Origin: JAIBJN01 sp963775395
Lineage (GTDB): Bacteria > Actinomycetota > Thermoleophilia > Gaiellales > Gaiellaceae
NCBI GenBank assembly: GCA_963775395.1
Contig: CAVZIX010000004.1
Location: 124,001 to 188,000, forward strand
Length of the DNA stretch: 64,000 nucleotides
Direction: 5' to 3'
The notes under the pieces were generated by a model. It made no database searches. It was not told the DNA's origin and worked only from the letters and a program-made list of their open reading frames with translations. The position numbers and the translations under genes were made by a program. Positions 56,175 through 64,000 of this stretch are shown piece by piece (positions within the stretch are counted from its first letter, which is position 1; each line of letters opens with the position of its first letter).

Positions 56175-57084
56175 AGCGGACGTTGAGGACGTCCCCGTCC
56201 TCGACGACGTAGGTCTTGCCCTCGAGCCGCTGGAGGCCTTGACGGGCCGCTTCCGAGTGCGACCCCGCGGCTACAAGGTCGTCCCAGCGGATCACCTCGC
56301 AGCGGATGAAGCCCTGTGCAATGTCGGAGTGGACCGACGCGGCGGCGTCGAGGGCGGACCCGCCGCGGCGCAGCGTCCAGGCCCGCGTCTCCTTGTCGCT
56401 GGCGGTGAAGAACGAGACCAGGTCGAGGGCTGTAAAGAGCCGAAGCACGACCTCCTCCAGCGCCGAGGGGCCCTCCCGGAAGGCCGCAGCCTCCTCCTCG
56501 GGCAGCTCCGCCAGCTCCAGCTCGAGCGCCAGGTCGATGCGGCCGGGGCCGTTGACGATCTCGACCATCGGCTTCGTCGTCAGCGGCTCCAGCTCGGGCG
56601 GGAGGTCGCGGTCGTACTCCGAGAGCGGCCGCTCTGCGTCCAGGTGCTCGAGGAGGCGCTCCAGCTCGGCTGCCTCCGCGCGGAGACCTGTGTCGCCCGA
56701 CTTCGCCTGCTTGGCCACGCGTTCGAGCCGACGCTCGACGTGCTCGCGGTCGGCGAGCAAGAGCTCGAGCCCGAGCGTCACCCTGTCGTCCTCGGGATCG
56801 CGCGTGCCCGACCAGCCGTCGAGGACGACGAGGAGCGCGTCGAGCTGCCGCAGGTTCCCGAGCAGCTGGGCGCCCGTGCCCGGAACGTCGACGACGCGCA
56901 CGGCGGCCGGCGTCACCTTCTTGGCCTCGACAACGGCCGCCACGCGGGCGAGCCGCTCGTCCACCACCGGCGCCATGCCCACGTTCTCCTTCGCGGAGAC
57001 CGTCGCCCCGGCGCCGGTAAGCGCGTTGAAGAGGGTTGTTTTGCCCGCGTTCCCGAGGCCGACGATGCCGACCCCCACCGCCAT
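56158..57084 (-). CDS. Divergent YchF-like GTPase
   Basis: 308 residues (YchF normally ~360). G1 motif GIVGLGNAGKTTLFNAL instead of LPNVGKST; DVPGTGAQLLGNLRQLDALL replaces the usual DIAGLVKGASKGEG region; the NxxE adenine-specifying motif reads EIVNGPG. A coiled-coil region (LGLELLLADREHVERRLE) and C-terminal TGS domain (FFTASDKETRAWTLRRG; SDIAQGFIRCEVIRWDDL) are present. YchF is a ribosome-associated ATPase of stress response. Starts at ATG 57084, overlapping the stop of the ECF sigma gene. Confidence 0.82.
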   Translation of the reverse strand: MAVGVGIVGLGNAGKTTLFNALTGAGATVSAKENVGMAPVVDERLARVAAVVEAKKVTPAAVRVVDVPGTGAQLLGNLRQLDALLVVLDGWSGTRDPEDDRVTLGLELLLADREHVERRLERVAKQAKSGDTGLRAEAAELERLLEHLDAERPLSEYDRDLPPELEPLTTKPMVEIVNGPGRIDLALELELAELPEEEAAAFREGPSALEEVVLRLFTALDLVSFFTASDKETRAWTLRRGGSALDAAASVHSDIAQGFIRCEVIRWDDLVAAGSHSEAARQGLQRLEGKTYVVEDGDVLNVRFSPPR

Positions 57085-57662
57085 CAGGCGGTCCCGGCCA
57101 GCTGACGCTGGAGCGACGCGAGCGCCCTGTGCTGAAGTGACTTCACCGCGCCCTCGGACTTGCCGAGGATGGTGGCCGCCTCGCCGTTCGAGAAGTTGAA
57201 CGCGAACTTGAGCATGAGCACCTGCTGCTGGTCCTCGGAGAGGTCCTCGATCATCGCGAGCATGCTGCGCCGCCCGATCGAGTGCAGCGCCTCGTCCTCG
57301 GCCGAGCGCTGGTCGGCGTCCCGCGGCTCGGGCGGCTCCTCCTCCGGCTGCCAGCGCCGCCGCGAACGGAAGTGGTCGATCGCCAGGTTGTGGGCGATGC
57401 GGAAGAGCCAGGCTGAGAACGGCGCCTTGCGCCACTCGAAGCGCTCGATCGACTCGAGCATCTTCACGAAGGTCTGATTCGTCAGGTCCTCCGCGTCGTG
57501 ACGGTTGCCGACCGTCATCTGGAGGTAGCTGTAGACCCGGTCGAAGTGCCTGAGGTAGAGATCCTCGAGCGCCTCACGGTCGCCGTCCTGCGCACGCGCG
57601 ACCAACTCCCGCACGTCGACGCCGGGCGCGGCGGCCCCGGTTCCGCTGTTCGCCTCCGTCAC
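57084..57662 (-). CDS. ECF sigma factor
   Basis: 192 residues. Sigma2 region (LVARAQDGDREALEDLYLRH; FDRVYSYLQMTVGNRHDAED; APFSAWLFRIAHNLAIDHFR) and sigma4 (DLSEDQQQVLMLKFAFNFSN; GEAATILGKSEGAVKSLQHR). No anti-sigma gene is adjacent; instead it is coupled to the YchF-like GTPase, so control may be through that or elsewhere. Confidence 0.9.
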   Translation of the reverse strand: MTEANSGTGAAAPGVDVRELVARAQDGDREALEDLYLRHFDRVYSYLQMTVGNRHDAEDLTNQTFVKMLESIERFEWRKAPFSAWLFRIAHNLAIDHFRSRRRWQPEEEPPEPRDADQRSAEDEALHSIGRRSMLAMIEDLSEDQQQVLMLKFAFNFSNGEAATILGKSEGAVKSLQHRALASLQRQLAGTA

Positions 57663-57668
57663 GTGGTC

Positions 57669-57896
57669 TTACGCGGAGGCTGCGAAACCGATCTGCGTTT
57701 CCCGGTCGGATCGCCGCACGTAGACGACCTTCCCGAGCGAGAGCACGTACGTGCCGTCGTCGGTGGCGAGCTCGAAGACGGGCTCCGAGGCCGCGAGCGC
57801 CGCCGACAGCGCGTCGGCCACCTCCGACGGAACGGTCGCTCCGACCGACTGGCCGCCCTCGAAGGCGACCTGGATCCGGACCGTTGCTTCAGACAC
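57669..57896 (-). CDS. Small conserved protein, DUF3107-like
   Basis: 75 residues, beta-alpha-beta pattern: VRIQVAFEGGQSVGATVPSE, VADALSAALAAS, then FELATDDGTYVLSLGKVVYV. Size and layout resemble actinobacterial DUF3107, an assignment made by impression only. GTG 57896 overlaps the end of the epimerase gene by 8 bp. Confidence 0.6.
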   Translation of the reverse strand: MSEATVRIQVAFEGGQSVGATVPSEVADALSAALAASEPVFELATDDGTYVLSLGKVVYVRRSDRETQIGFAASA

Positions 57897-58290
57897 CGAC
57901 TACCTCCGCAAGGACACCGTGCAGTGACTGAGGGTGGACGAACGTGACCAGGTGACCCCCGAGCCCGGGGCGCGGTTCGGCGTCGATGACGTCGACTCCC
58001 TTCGCGGCGAGCTCGTCCACGGCTGCCCGCACGTCGGCCACGGCAAACCCGACGTGATGCATCCCAGGGCCGCGGCTCGCGATGAAGCGCCCCACATGGG
58101 TGTCATCCCCGAGCGGGGAGACGAGCTCGACGCGCCCACTGCCCACACGGAGGTAGACCGCTTCCACGCCCTGCTCGTCGAGCCGCCCGCGCAACTCGAC
58201 CTCGGCTCCGAAGAGCGAGCGGTACGTCTCCACCGCCTCCTCGAGGTCCTCGACCGCGAAGGCGACGTGGTGCACGGAACGGACGTCCAC
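57889..58290 (-). CDS. mce: Methylmalonyl-CoA epimerase
   Basis: 133 residues, single VOC-fold enzyme. SVHHVAFAVEDLEEAVETYR opens the metal site; GVEAVYLRVGSGRVELVSP and GPGMHHVGFAVADVRAAVDE supply further ligands, and the last HGVLAEVV has the final glutamate. It interconverts (S)- and (R)-methylmalonyl-CoA in propionyl-CoA and odd-chain/branched amino acid catabolism; no mutase gene is in this window. Confidence 0.87.
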   Translation of the reverse strand: MDVRSVHHVAFAVEDLEEAVETYRSLFGAEVELRGRLDEQGVEAVYLRVGSGRVELVSPLGDDTHVGRFIASRGPGMHHVGFAVADVRAAVDELAAKGVDVIDAEPRPGLGGHLVTFVHPQSLHGVLAEVVGV

Positions 58291-58320
58291 GCGGCCGATC
58301 CTAGCGGCTGGGCCTATGTG

Positions 58321-59835
58321 TCAGTCGGACAGCGAAAGAGCCTGGGGCGTCCCGACGCGGTCCGAGGCGTTCGACTCGGAGGCAACGTCCCCGAGCAGCT
58401 CGGTGAGCTCGGCGCGAAGGAGCGTCTCCTTCTCGAGCAACGCCGCAGCGACCTTGTCCAGGGAGCGCCGATGCTTCTGCAGGAGCCTGACAGCCTCGAG
58501 GAAGGCGTTGTCGCAGAGGAGCGCCTGCTCGTGGTCGCGAAGCTGCTTGGTCTGTTCGGAGAGCGCGTAGTTGTCGGCCCGCATCGTGCGCGCGGTGACC
58601 TCCTCGCCCATGCCGAAGTCGAAGACCATCGAGCGGGCGAGCTCGGTGACACGCTCGAGATCGTTGGCGGCGCCGTTCGTGACCGCACCGAAGACGATCT
58701 GCTCGGCGGCCCGGCCGGCGAGCAGGACCTTCATCAGATCGAGCAGCTCCTCCTTGGTGTGGAGGTAGCGGTCCTCCTGCGGGGTGTTCAGCGTGTATCC
58801 GAGCGCGCGGCCGCGCGAGACGATGGTCACCTTCTGGACGGGCTGCGGATCGCCGACTAGGTGGGACATGAGCGCATGTCCGCCCTCGTGGTAGGCGAGG
58901 ATGCGCTTCTCCTTCTCGGTCACGACGCGCCGCTGCTGGAGCCCGGCGACGACGCGCTCGAGGGCCGACTCGAAGTCTTCGTGGCAGATTTCTTCGTGAT
59001 TGGCGCGCCCGGCGAAGATGGCGCCCTCGTTGCAGATGTTGGCCAGGTCGGCGCCCGTCAGGCCCGAGGTCTGACGCGCGAGCTGGTTGAGGTCGACGTC
59101 CTCTGCGAGCGGCTTGCCTCGCGTGTGGACGTGGAGGATCGCCTCACGGCCCTTGAGATCCGGGGGCGAGACGAGCACCTGCCGGTCGAAGCGCCCCGGC
59201 CGCAGCAGAGCGGGATCGAGGTCTTCCAGGCGGTTCGAGGCGGCGATGATGACGACCTGATCCTGGTGACCGAAGCCGTCCAGCTCGACGAGCAGCTGGT
59301 TGAGCGTCTGGTCGTGCTCGCGGTTGAAGCCGGAGCCGGTGCGCCGGGTCCCGACGGCGTCGAGCTCGTCGATGAAGACGATCGCCGGCGCGTGCTTGCG
59401 CGCGCGGTCGAAGAGCTTGCGGATGCGGGCGGCGCCCAGGCCGGCGAACATCTCGATGAAGGCGGAGGCGCTCTGCGAGTAGAAGGTCGAGCCCGAGGCG
59501 TTCGCCACGGCCTTCGCGAGGAGCGTCTTGCCGGTTCCGGGCGGGCCGTAGAGGAGGATGCCCTTGGGAACGCGAGCGCCGAGCTTGGAGAAGTGGCGCG
59601 GGTTGCGGAGGAAGTCGACGACCTCCTGCAGCTCCGCCGCCGCCTCGTCCACGCCCGCGACGTCGTCCCAGGTCACGGAGGACTTCGAGGACGGCTCGAC
59701 CTCGGTCGGCCGCACGCGCGGCATGAGCGAGAGCGACTTCCAGATCAGGAAGACGATCAGCCCCAGGAAGACCAGGGGCAACCACGTCAGGGCAAGATCC
59801 GGCAGCCCGTTGATGAAGTCAGCGACAGCTTCCAC
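58321..59835 (-). CDS. FtsH-like AAA+ zinc metalloprotease with a single N-terminal helix
   Basis: 504 residues. One membrane helix (LALTWLPLVFLGLIVFLIW) instead of FtsH's usual two flanking a periplasmic domain; then the AAA+ module with GPPGTGKTLLAKAVA, VFIDELDAVGTRRTG, and SRH region LRPGRFDRQVLVSPPD, and the protease with HEGGHALMSHL plus third ligand GAANDLERVTELARSM. FtsH degrades membrane and short-lived proteins. The C-terminus (ASESNASDRVGTPQALSLSD) is short. It could be a soluble-side-facing paralogue; a full-length FtsH may exist elsewhere. Confidence 0.9.
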   Translation of the reverse strand: MEAVADFINGLPDLALTWLPLVFLGLIVFLIWKSLSLMPRVRPTEVEPSSKSSVTWDDVAGVDEAAAELQEVVDFLRNPRHFSKLGARVPKGILLYGPPGTGKTLLAKAVANASGSTFYSQSASAFIEMFAGLGAARIRKLFDRARKHAPAIVFIDELDAVGTRRTGSGFNREHDQTLNQLLVELDGFGHQDQVVIIAASNRLEDLDPALLRPGRFDRQVLVSPPDLKGREAILHVHTRGKPLAEDVDLNQLARQTSGLTGADLANICNEGAIFAGRANHEEICHEDFESALERVVAGLQQRRVVTEKEKRILAYHEGGHALMSHLVGDPQPVQKVTIVSRGRALGYTLNTPQEDRYLHTKEELLDLMKVLLAGRAAEQIVFGAVTNGAANDLERVTELARSMVFDFGMGEEVTARTMRADNYALSEQTKQLRDHEQALLCDNAFLEAVRLLQKHRRSLDKVAAALLEKETLLRAELTELLGDVASESNASDRVGTPQALSLSD

Positions 59836-59877
59836 CCGCGGGTTGCATCGGCAGACCCGGGCGATGACCTTAGTGCG

Positions 59878-60960
59878 CTACAGAACGAGCTCGAGCCGGT
59901 CGTTGGGGCGGTACTTCCGGCCCACCTTCGCGGACTCGTGGCCGTCCGTGAGGACGATGTCCCCGGTGAAGTCGTTGTCGCCGCGGATGAGCGACGAGCC
60001 GACGCCGTAGGAGTCCACGGGAACGCCCTTCGCCTCGAACTCGCGGATGCGCTCGGCGTCGAAGCCGCCCGAGACGACGATCTTCACGCGCTCGAACCCG
60101 TTCTCGTCGAGGGCGTCGCGCACCTTGCGGACGAGCCTCTCGTTGACGCCACGCGGGTCGAAGTCGCCCATCTCCTCCCAGAGCGCGCGGTCGACCAGGG
60201 TGCGCGACGTATCGAGCCGGACACCCCAGAGCTTCGGCCCGAGCGCCCGGGCAACGTCGAGCGACGTGCGCACGGAGTCGTTGTCGAAGTCCACGAGCAC
60301 CACGATGTTGATGTTCGGGTCGTTCTCCTCCACCCACTCGGCGAACTTCGACGCGGCGAGCACCGTGTTTCGCCCGTAGGCGGCGATGAGCGCGTGCGGG
60401 ACGGTGCCGATGCCGCGCCCGCCCCACCAGGAGGCCTGCGCCTCGGTCGAGACGCCGATCGCCCCGGCGACATGGGCGGCGTAGCCGTCGCCCGTCTGCA
60501 CGCGGTGGTGGTCGTGTCGAGCCGGGAAGAAGAGGATCGGCTTCCCGCGGGCGGCTTCGACCACCTGGCGCGTGTTGGTCGAGATCAGCGTCCGCCGCGC
60601 GAGCACGCCCAGGTAGGTGGTCTCGAGGTGCGCGAACAGCGTGTAGTCACCCTCGATCGTCATCACCGTCTCCCACGGCTCGATCTCGTCCCCGTCGTAG
60701 AGGGCGTGCACGGTGAGCGCGTCCCAGTCGTGCGAGCAGAGCTTGAGGATCGCGATTGCCTCGTCCATCCCGCCCAGCACCGCCTGCTGCTTCTGGAAGA
60801 CCTGCATGACGACCCGCGGATGCCGCCCGTCCGCGAGCAGCGTCTCGCGGGCGAAGTTGAAGTAGACGTCCGTGTAGTAGCCCTCCCGCATCTTCTCGAC
60901 CGGGAGGTCGAAGATCTCAGGTGGGAGGCGCTTCCTCCGCCGGTCCGTCTCCACCGCCAT
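59878..60960 (-). CDS. pncB: Nicotinate phosphoribosyltransferase
   Basis: 360 residues. Opens FDLPVEKMREGYYTDVYFNF; substrate and phosphate loops FPARHDHHRVQTGDGYAAHV, GTVPHALIAAYG, VDFDNDSVRTSLDVARALG, VRLDTSRT and VSGGFDAERIREFE fit the short bacterial NaPRTase type that salvages nicotinate to NAD. The start ATG 60960 overlaps the DUF1385 gene by 44 bp, more than usual here. Confidence 0.9.
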   Translation of the reverse strand: MAVETDRRRKRLPPEIFDLPVEKMREGYYTDVYFNFARETLLADGRHPRVVMQVFQKQQAVLGGMDEAIAILKLCSHDWDALTVHALYDGDEIEPWETVMTIEGDYTLFAHLETTYLGVLARRTLISTNTRQVVEAARGKPILFFPARHDHHRVQTGDGYAAHVAGAIGVSTEAQASWWGGRGIGTVPHALIAAYGRNTVLAASKFAEWVEENDPNINIVVLVDFDNDSVRTSLDVARALGPKLWGVRLDTSRTLVDRALWEEMGDFDPRGVNERLVRKVRDALDENGFERVKIVVSGGFDAERIREFEAKGVPVDSYGVGSSLIRGDNDFTGDIVLTDGHESAKVGRKYRPNDRLELVL

Positions 60961-61732
60961 CGCCCGATTCTAGGCGCAGGCACTCGGCCAGAGCGGCTTC
61001 GGCGACCTCGAGCTGCTCGGGCGAGGGCTCGGCGGTGACGAGCCGCTGCTGCAGCTCGTGACCCGGGCGGGCGAGCGCGCGGGCGAGCGGATGCTTCTCG
61101 TTGGCGACCATCCAGGAGAAGACCTCGACGGCCGCGGCCACGGCGCCGACGGCCGCGCCCGCGCGCGCCAGCGGGCGGATGCTCTTCGGCGCCCGCGACG
61201 CGATCGCGCTGCCGGCGGCGGTCGTCACGAGGAGCGGCCCGATCATGTGCGAGCCGCAGCGCTCGTGCTCGCGCGTGCGCGGCTCCCCGTGCTCGTAGCT
61301 CCCGATGGAGATGTGCTCTGCCCCGTGGTACTCGGCCAGTGCCGTGCCGCGGAGGGCGATGACCGCCGGGCCGAGCGCGAGGAGCGCGGCGAGCGACTCC
61401 TGCGTGATCGGCGCGAGCCGCGTCCGGCGCAGCGCCTGGACGGCGACCATGCTCCCGACCATCGTTGCCGCAACGCGCGGCCGCTGGAAGGGGAGGCTCG
61501 CCTCGGGCAGCTTCCGCCGCACCTCGGGGAAGATCGCGAAGATCTCGGCGACGCGAAGCGGGGCGCGCGTGAAGCGGCCTCCGGCATCGACGGCCTTCAA
61601 CCGCTTCTCGCCGGAGGCGACCTTCAGCTCACCGCTGTCGGTGCGGACGGCGCAGGCCCAGTGACGCGGACCGTGCACCAGCACGCCGTTGGCGAGGGCC
61701 ATTCCTCCGAGACGGACGGCGTCCTTGCTCAC
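60917..61732 (-). CDS. DUF1385 membrane protein
   Basis: 271 residues. The conserved DUF1385 core EYHGAEHISIGSYEHGE with CGSHMIG is present, along with RLGGMALANGVLVHGPRHWA at the start; several hydrophobic segments follow (LLVTTAAGSAIASRAP; AGAAVGAVAAAVEVFSWM). Function unknown. GTG/ATG at 61732 overlaps the M20 peptidase stop by 4 bp. Acidic C-terminal tail (GGGDGPAEEAPPT). Confidence 0.87.
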   Translation of the reverse strand: MSKDAVRLGGMALANGVLVHGPRHWACAVRTDSGELKVASGEKRLKAVDAGGRFTRAPLRVAEIFAIFPEVRRKLPEASLPFQRPRVAATMVGSMVAVQALRRTRLAPITQESLAALLALGPAVIALRGTALAEYHGAEHISIGSYEHGEPRTREHERCGSHMIGPLLVTTAAGSAIASRAPKSIRPLARAGAAVGAVAAAVEVFSWMVANEKHPLARALARPGHELQQRLVTAEPSPEQLEVAEAALAECLRLESGDGGGDGPAEEAPPT

Positions 61733-63012
61733 TCCCCAAGTCTACGGGCGACGTGGAGGAGGAACTCGGTTCCGAGAACGAGGTCGTCGACCTCGATGCG
61801 CTCGTCGGCGGAGTGGATCAGGCGCGCGGCGAGGTCGGTGCTCATCGTCCGCATAGGGAAGAAGCCGTACGACACCGTCCCGAAGGCCTCGCGCAGGAAG
61901 TGGCTGTCCGTGAAGCCGGGCGAGACGACCGGGACCACGCGCGCACCGGGCTCGGCGGCGACGATGAACGACTCGATGACGTCCCAGAGCGGCGTGTCGA
62001 GCGGCGATCTCGTCCCTCCGACGGCCTCGATCCACTCGAGGTCGTACGCGTCCTCGCCCAGCGCCGCCCGGATGATCGGCTCGGCGTCCGCGGGAGTCTC
62101 GCCGGGGAGCAGCCGGCAGTCGCACACGACCTCGACGAGGCCGGGGATGACGTTCGTGCGCCGGGAGCCCGTGATCATCGTCGGCGAGATGGCGATGCCG
62201 AGGATCGGCTCCACCGTGGCGCGTAGCTCGGGCGGCAGGCTTCGGACGGTGCGCTCGAGCTCGCTCGGGGCCGGGACGCGGCCCAGGGCGGAGAAGAGCG
62301 CCTCGGTCTCGGGAATGAGACGCGGTGGCTGGTGGATCTCTGCCACACGCTCGATGAGCCGGGCCGCGCGCACGAGCGCGTTGTCGGCGATCCCCGGCAT
62401 GGAGGCGTGGCCGCTGCGGCCGTGGATGAGGAGCTTGAAGGGGGCGCTCATCTTCTCCGCCGTGGAGCACAGGTAGACCGGTTGTCCGTCCACGAGCACG
62501 CGGTCGCCGCCGCCCTCGTTGACGCAGTAGTCGGCGCGGACGGCGTCAGGGTGCGCACGCACGAGCCAGGAGAGGCCCACGTCGACGCCGACCTCCTCGT
62601 CGGCGGTCGCGGCGATCAGGAGGTCGCCGGCCGGCTCGAACCCCTCCCGGGCCAACGTGGTGATCGCGACGACGGCCGCGGCAACGTGGCCTTTCATGTC
62701 GAGGGCGCCGCGGCCCCAGATGCACCCGTCGCGCAGCTCGCCAGACCAGGGATCGACCGACCACTCCTCGGGGTCGGCGACGACCGTGTCCGTGTGGCAG
62801 AGGAGCAGCACGCTCGGCCCTTCGCCTCGCCCCGGCAAGCGCGCCACGAGATTCGCGCGCTCAGGTTCGCGGGCATAGAGCTCACACGTCAGACCGGCGC
62901 CTTCCAGGTAGCCGCGGAGAAGCTCGGCCGCCTGCGTCTCGTTCCCGGGCGGGTTGGCCGTGTCGAGGCGCACCAGCTCCTGGAGGAGACGCGTGACTTC
63001 GTCCCGCAGCAT
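61729..63012 (-). CDS. M20 family metallopeptidase (ArgE/DapE/CPG2 type)
   Basis: 427 residues. Zinc-ligand motifs LLCHTDTVVAD, GRGALDMKGH and ATADEEVGVD (with catalytic Glu), and the dimerisation-domain HGRSGHASMPG, then FTDSHFLREAFG. Substrates range from N-acetylornithine and succinyl-diaminopimelate to dipeptides. ATG 63012. Divergent from rarA, 20 bp apart. Confidence 0.88.
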   Translation of the reverse strand: MLRDEVTRLLQELVRLDTANPPGNETQAAELLRGYLEGAGLTCELYAREPERANLVARLPGRGEGPSVLLLCHTDTVVADPEEWSVDPWSGELRDGCIWGRGALDMKGHVAAAVVAITTLAREGFEPAGDLLIAATADEEVGVDVGLSWLVRAHPDAVRADYCVNEGGGDRVLVDGQPVYLCSTAEKMSAPFKLLIHGRSGHASMPGIADNALVRAARLIERVAEIHQPPRLIPETEALFSALGRVPAPSELERTVRSLPPELRATVEPILGIAISPTMITGSRRTNVIPGLVEVVCDCRLLPGETPADAEPIIRAALGEDAYDLEWIEAVGGTRSPLDTPLWDVIESFIVAAEPGARVVPVVSPGFTDSHFLREAFGTVSYGFFPMRTMSTDLAARLIHSADERIEVDDLVLGTEFLLHVARRLGE

Positions 63013-63032
63013 CGGGCGAGCATACTGACCGA

Positions 63033-64000
63033 GTGAGCGACCTCTTCTCGGACGCGGCCGCCGGGCGAGCGGCGGAGATCGCACCGCTCGCGGCCCGCCT
63101 GCGGCCGGAGCGTCTGGACGACTTCGTGGGGCAGGCGCGGGTCGTCGGCGAAGGCTCCGCACTCGCCCGGGCGATCGCCGAGGACCGCATGGGCTCGGCC
63201 GTCTTCTACGGGCCGCCCGGGAGCGGCAAGACGACGCTGGCGCGCATCGTGGCCGGCGCGACAGGGGCCGCGTTCGAGGAGCTGTCCGCGGTCTCCGCCT
63301 CGGTCGCCGACGTGCGCACGGTGCTCGCCCGCGCGACCGAGCGGCTGGGCGCCGAAGGCCGGAGGACGATCCTTTTCCTCGACGAGATCCACCGCTTCAA
63401 CAAGGCACAGCAGGACGCGCTCCTCCCCGCGGTCGAGTCCGGCCTCCTGACGCTGATCGGGGCGACGACCGAGAACCCGTACTTCGAGGTCAACTCGGCG
63501 CTCCTCTCGCGCACGCAGGTCTACGAGCTCGAACCGCTCACCCTCGACGACCTGGCGGAGATCGTCAGGCGGGGCGCGGCCCACCTGGGCGCGGAGGTGC
63601 CCGACGATCTCGTTGTCTCGATCGCCGGTCGAGCCGGTGGCGACGCGCGCAACGCGCTCAACATCCTCGAGCTCGCCTGGTCCACCGCGCAGTCGGAGAC
63701 TGCGGCGCTCGAGGAGCGGCACGTGGAGGACGCTGCCCGCAGACGCCCGGTCGTCTACGACAAGGGCGGCGACGCGCACTACGACTTCACCTCGGCGTTC
63801 ATCAAGGCCATCCGCGGGTCCGATCCTGACGCGGCGCTCTACTACCTGGCGGCGATGCTGGAGGGCGGCGAGGATCCGCGCTACATCGCCCGACGCCTGA
63901 TCGTCCACGCCTCCGAGGACATCGGCATGGCCGACTCGCAGGCGCTGCTCGTCGCCACGGCGGCCGCGCACGCCGTCGAGCACGTCGGGCTTCCGGAAGC
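63033..64000 (+). CDS. rarA: Replication-associated recombination protein A (RarA/MgsA), 3' end outside window
   Basis: AAA+ ATPase acting at stalled replication forks. From GTG 63033 about 322 residues are visible and the frame is still open at the right edge. Motifs: AARLRPERLDDFVGQ, Walker A VFYGPPGSGKTTLARIV, Walker B ILFLDEIHRFNKAQQD, sensor TTENPYFEVNSALLSR, then YDFTSAFIKAIRGSDPDAAL. The full protein is normally ~430-450 residues. Confidence 0.93.
   Translation, partial: MSDLFSDAAAGRAAEIAPLAARLRPERLDDFVGQARVVGEGSALARAIAEDRMGSAVFYGPPGSGKTTLARIVAGATGAAFEELSAVSASVADVRTVLARATERLGAEGRRTILFLDEIHRFNKAQQDALLPAVESGLLTLIGATTENPYFEVNSALLSRTQVYELEPLTLDDLAEIVRRGAAHLGAEVPDDLVVSIAGRAGGDARNALNILELAWSTAQSETAALEERHVEDAARRRPVVYDKGGDAHYDFTSAFIKAIRGSDPDAALYYLAAMLEGGEDPRYIARRLIVHASEDIGMADSQALLVATAAAHAVEHVGLPE

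Noticed and set aside
1..64000. CRISPR array, prophage, insertion sequence or integrase
   Set aside because: No regular spacer-repeat array, transposase, integrase or phage structural gene was recognised on either strand; the repeats found are short and intergenic.

Overview
This is a GC-rich (about 70%), gene-dense bacterial chromosome segment with short intergenic gaps and many start/stop overlaps (ATGA, GTGA). The gene families point to Actinomycetota: a response regulator, kinase and GerMN lipoprotein arranged like MtrA-MtrB-LpqB, a mycobacterial-type FumC, a GroES/GroEL pair under CIRCE control, and a 14-subunit nuo operon. A deep-branching class such as Thermoleophilia is plausible, but this is inference from style and families, without a phylogenetic marker. 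I see no phage, plasmid, transposase or CRISPR locus; the unusual content lies in small dispersed repeats, altered enzymes and apparent frameshifts.

Layout. 1-6.9 kb: mixed metabolic genes (ornithine cyclodeaminase fragment, Rieske ferredoxin, cobalamin-binding protein, YetF-like and other membrane proteins, cupin, double VOC protein, tRNA-Arg, YgfZ, sulfite-oxidase-like protein). 7-9.2 kb: groES-groEL with two CIRCE operators; groEL carries two single-base insertions. 9.2-12.4 kb: MFS transporter, Nudix, ASCH, NAD(P)-binding protein, zinc ribbon. 12.4-17.8 kb: 2-oxoacid dehydrogenase E1alpha-E1beta-E2 followed by lipB-lipA, so the lipoylated complex and its lipoylation enzymes sit together. 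18-21 kb: fumC, ferredoxin-NADP reductase, A-type Fe-S carrier.

21-36.2 kb: complete nuoABCDEFGHIJKLMN encoding respiratory complex I, interrupted by a 138-bp repeat between nuoF and nuoG and by an arginase-fold gene between nuoK and nuoL. The transcription unit seems to continue into a pyridine nucleotide-disulfide-like flavoprotein, a second copy of the 138-bp repeat, a stand-alone cyclic-nucleotide-binding protein, a flavin monooxygenase-like protein (two frameshifts) and a membrane class III nucleotide cyclase (to 41 kb). The repeat supplies the start codon of the gene behind it in both places.

41-44.2 kb: MBL-fold hydrolase, short malate/lactate dehydrogenase-family protein, Mrp ATPase. 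44.3-51.2 kb: two-component system with GerMN lipoprotein, then an ECF sigma factor, membrane anti-sigma-like protein and L,D-transpeptidase, which reads as an envelope sensing and cell-wall block. 51.2-64 kb: MDR oxidoreductase/MarR divergent pair, inositol-monophosphatase-like protein, DUF1015, YhaM-like HD protein, divergent YchF-like GTPase with a second ECF sigma factor, methylmalonyl-CoA epimerase, an FtsH-like protease with a reduced membrane part, nicotinate phosphoribosyltransferase, DUF1385, M20 peptidase, and the start of rarA, which runs off the right edge.

All five frameshifts found by comparing broken genes with their families are +1 insertions, so sequencing or assembly error is the leading explanation.
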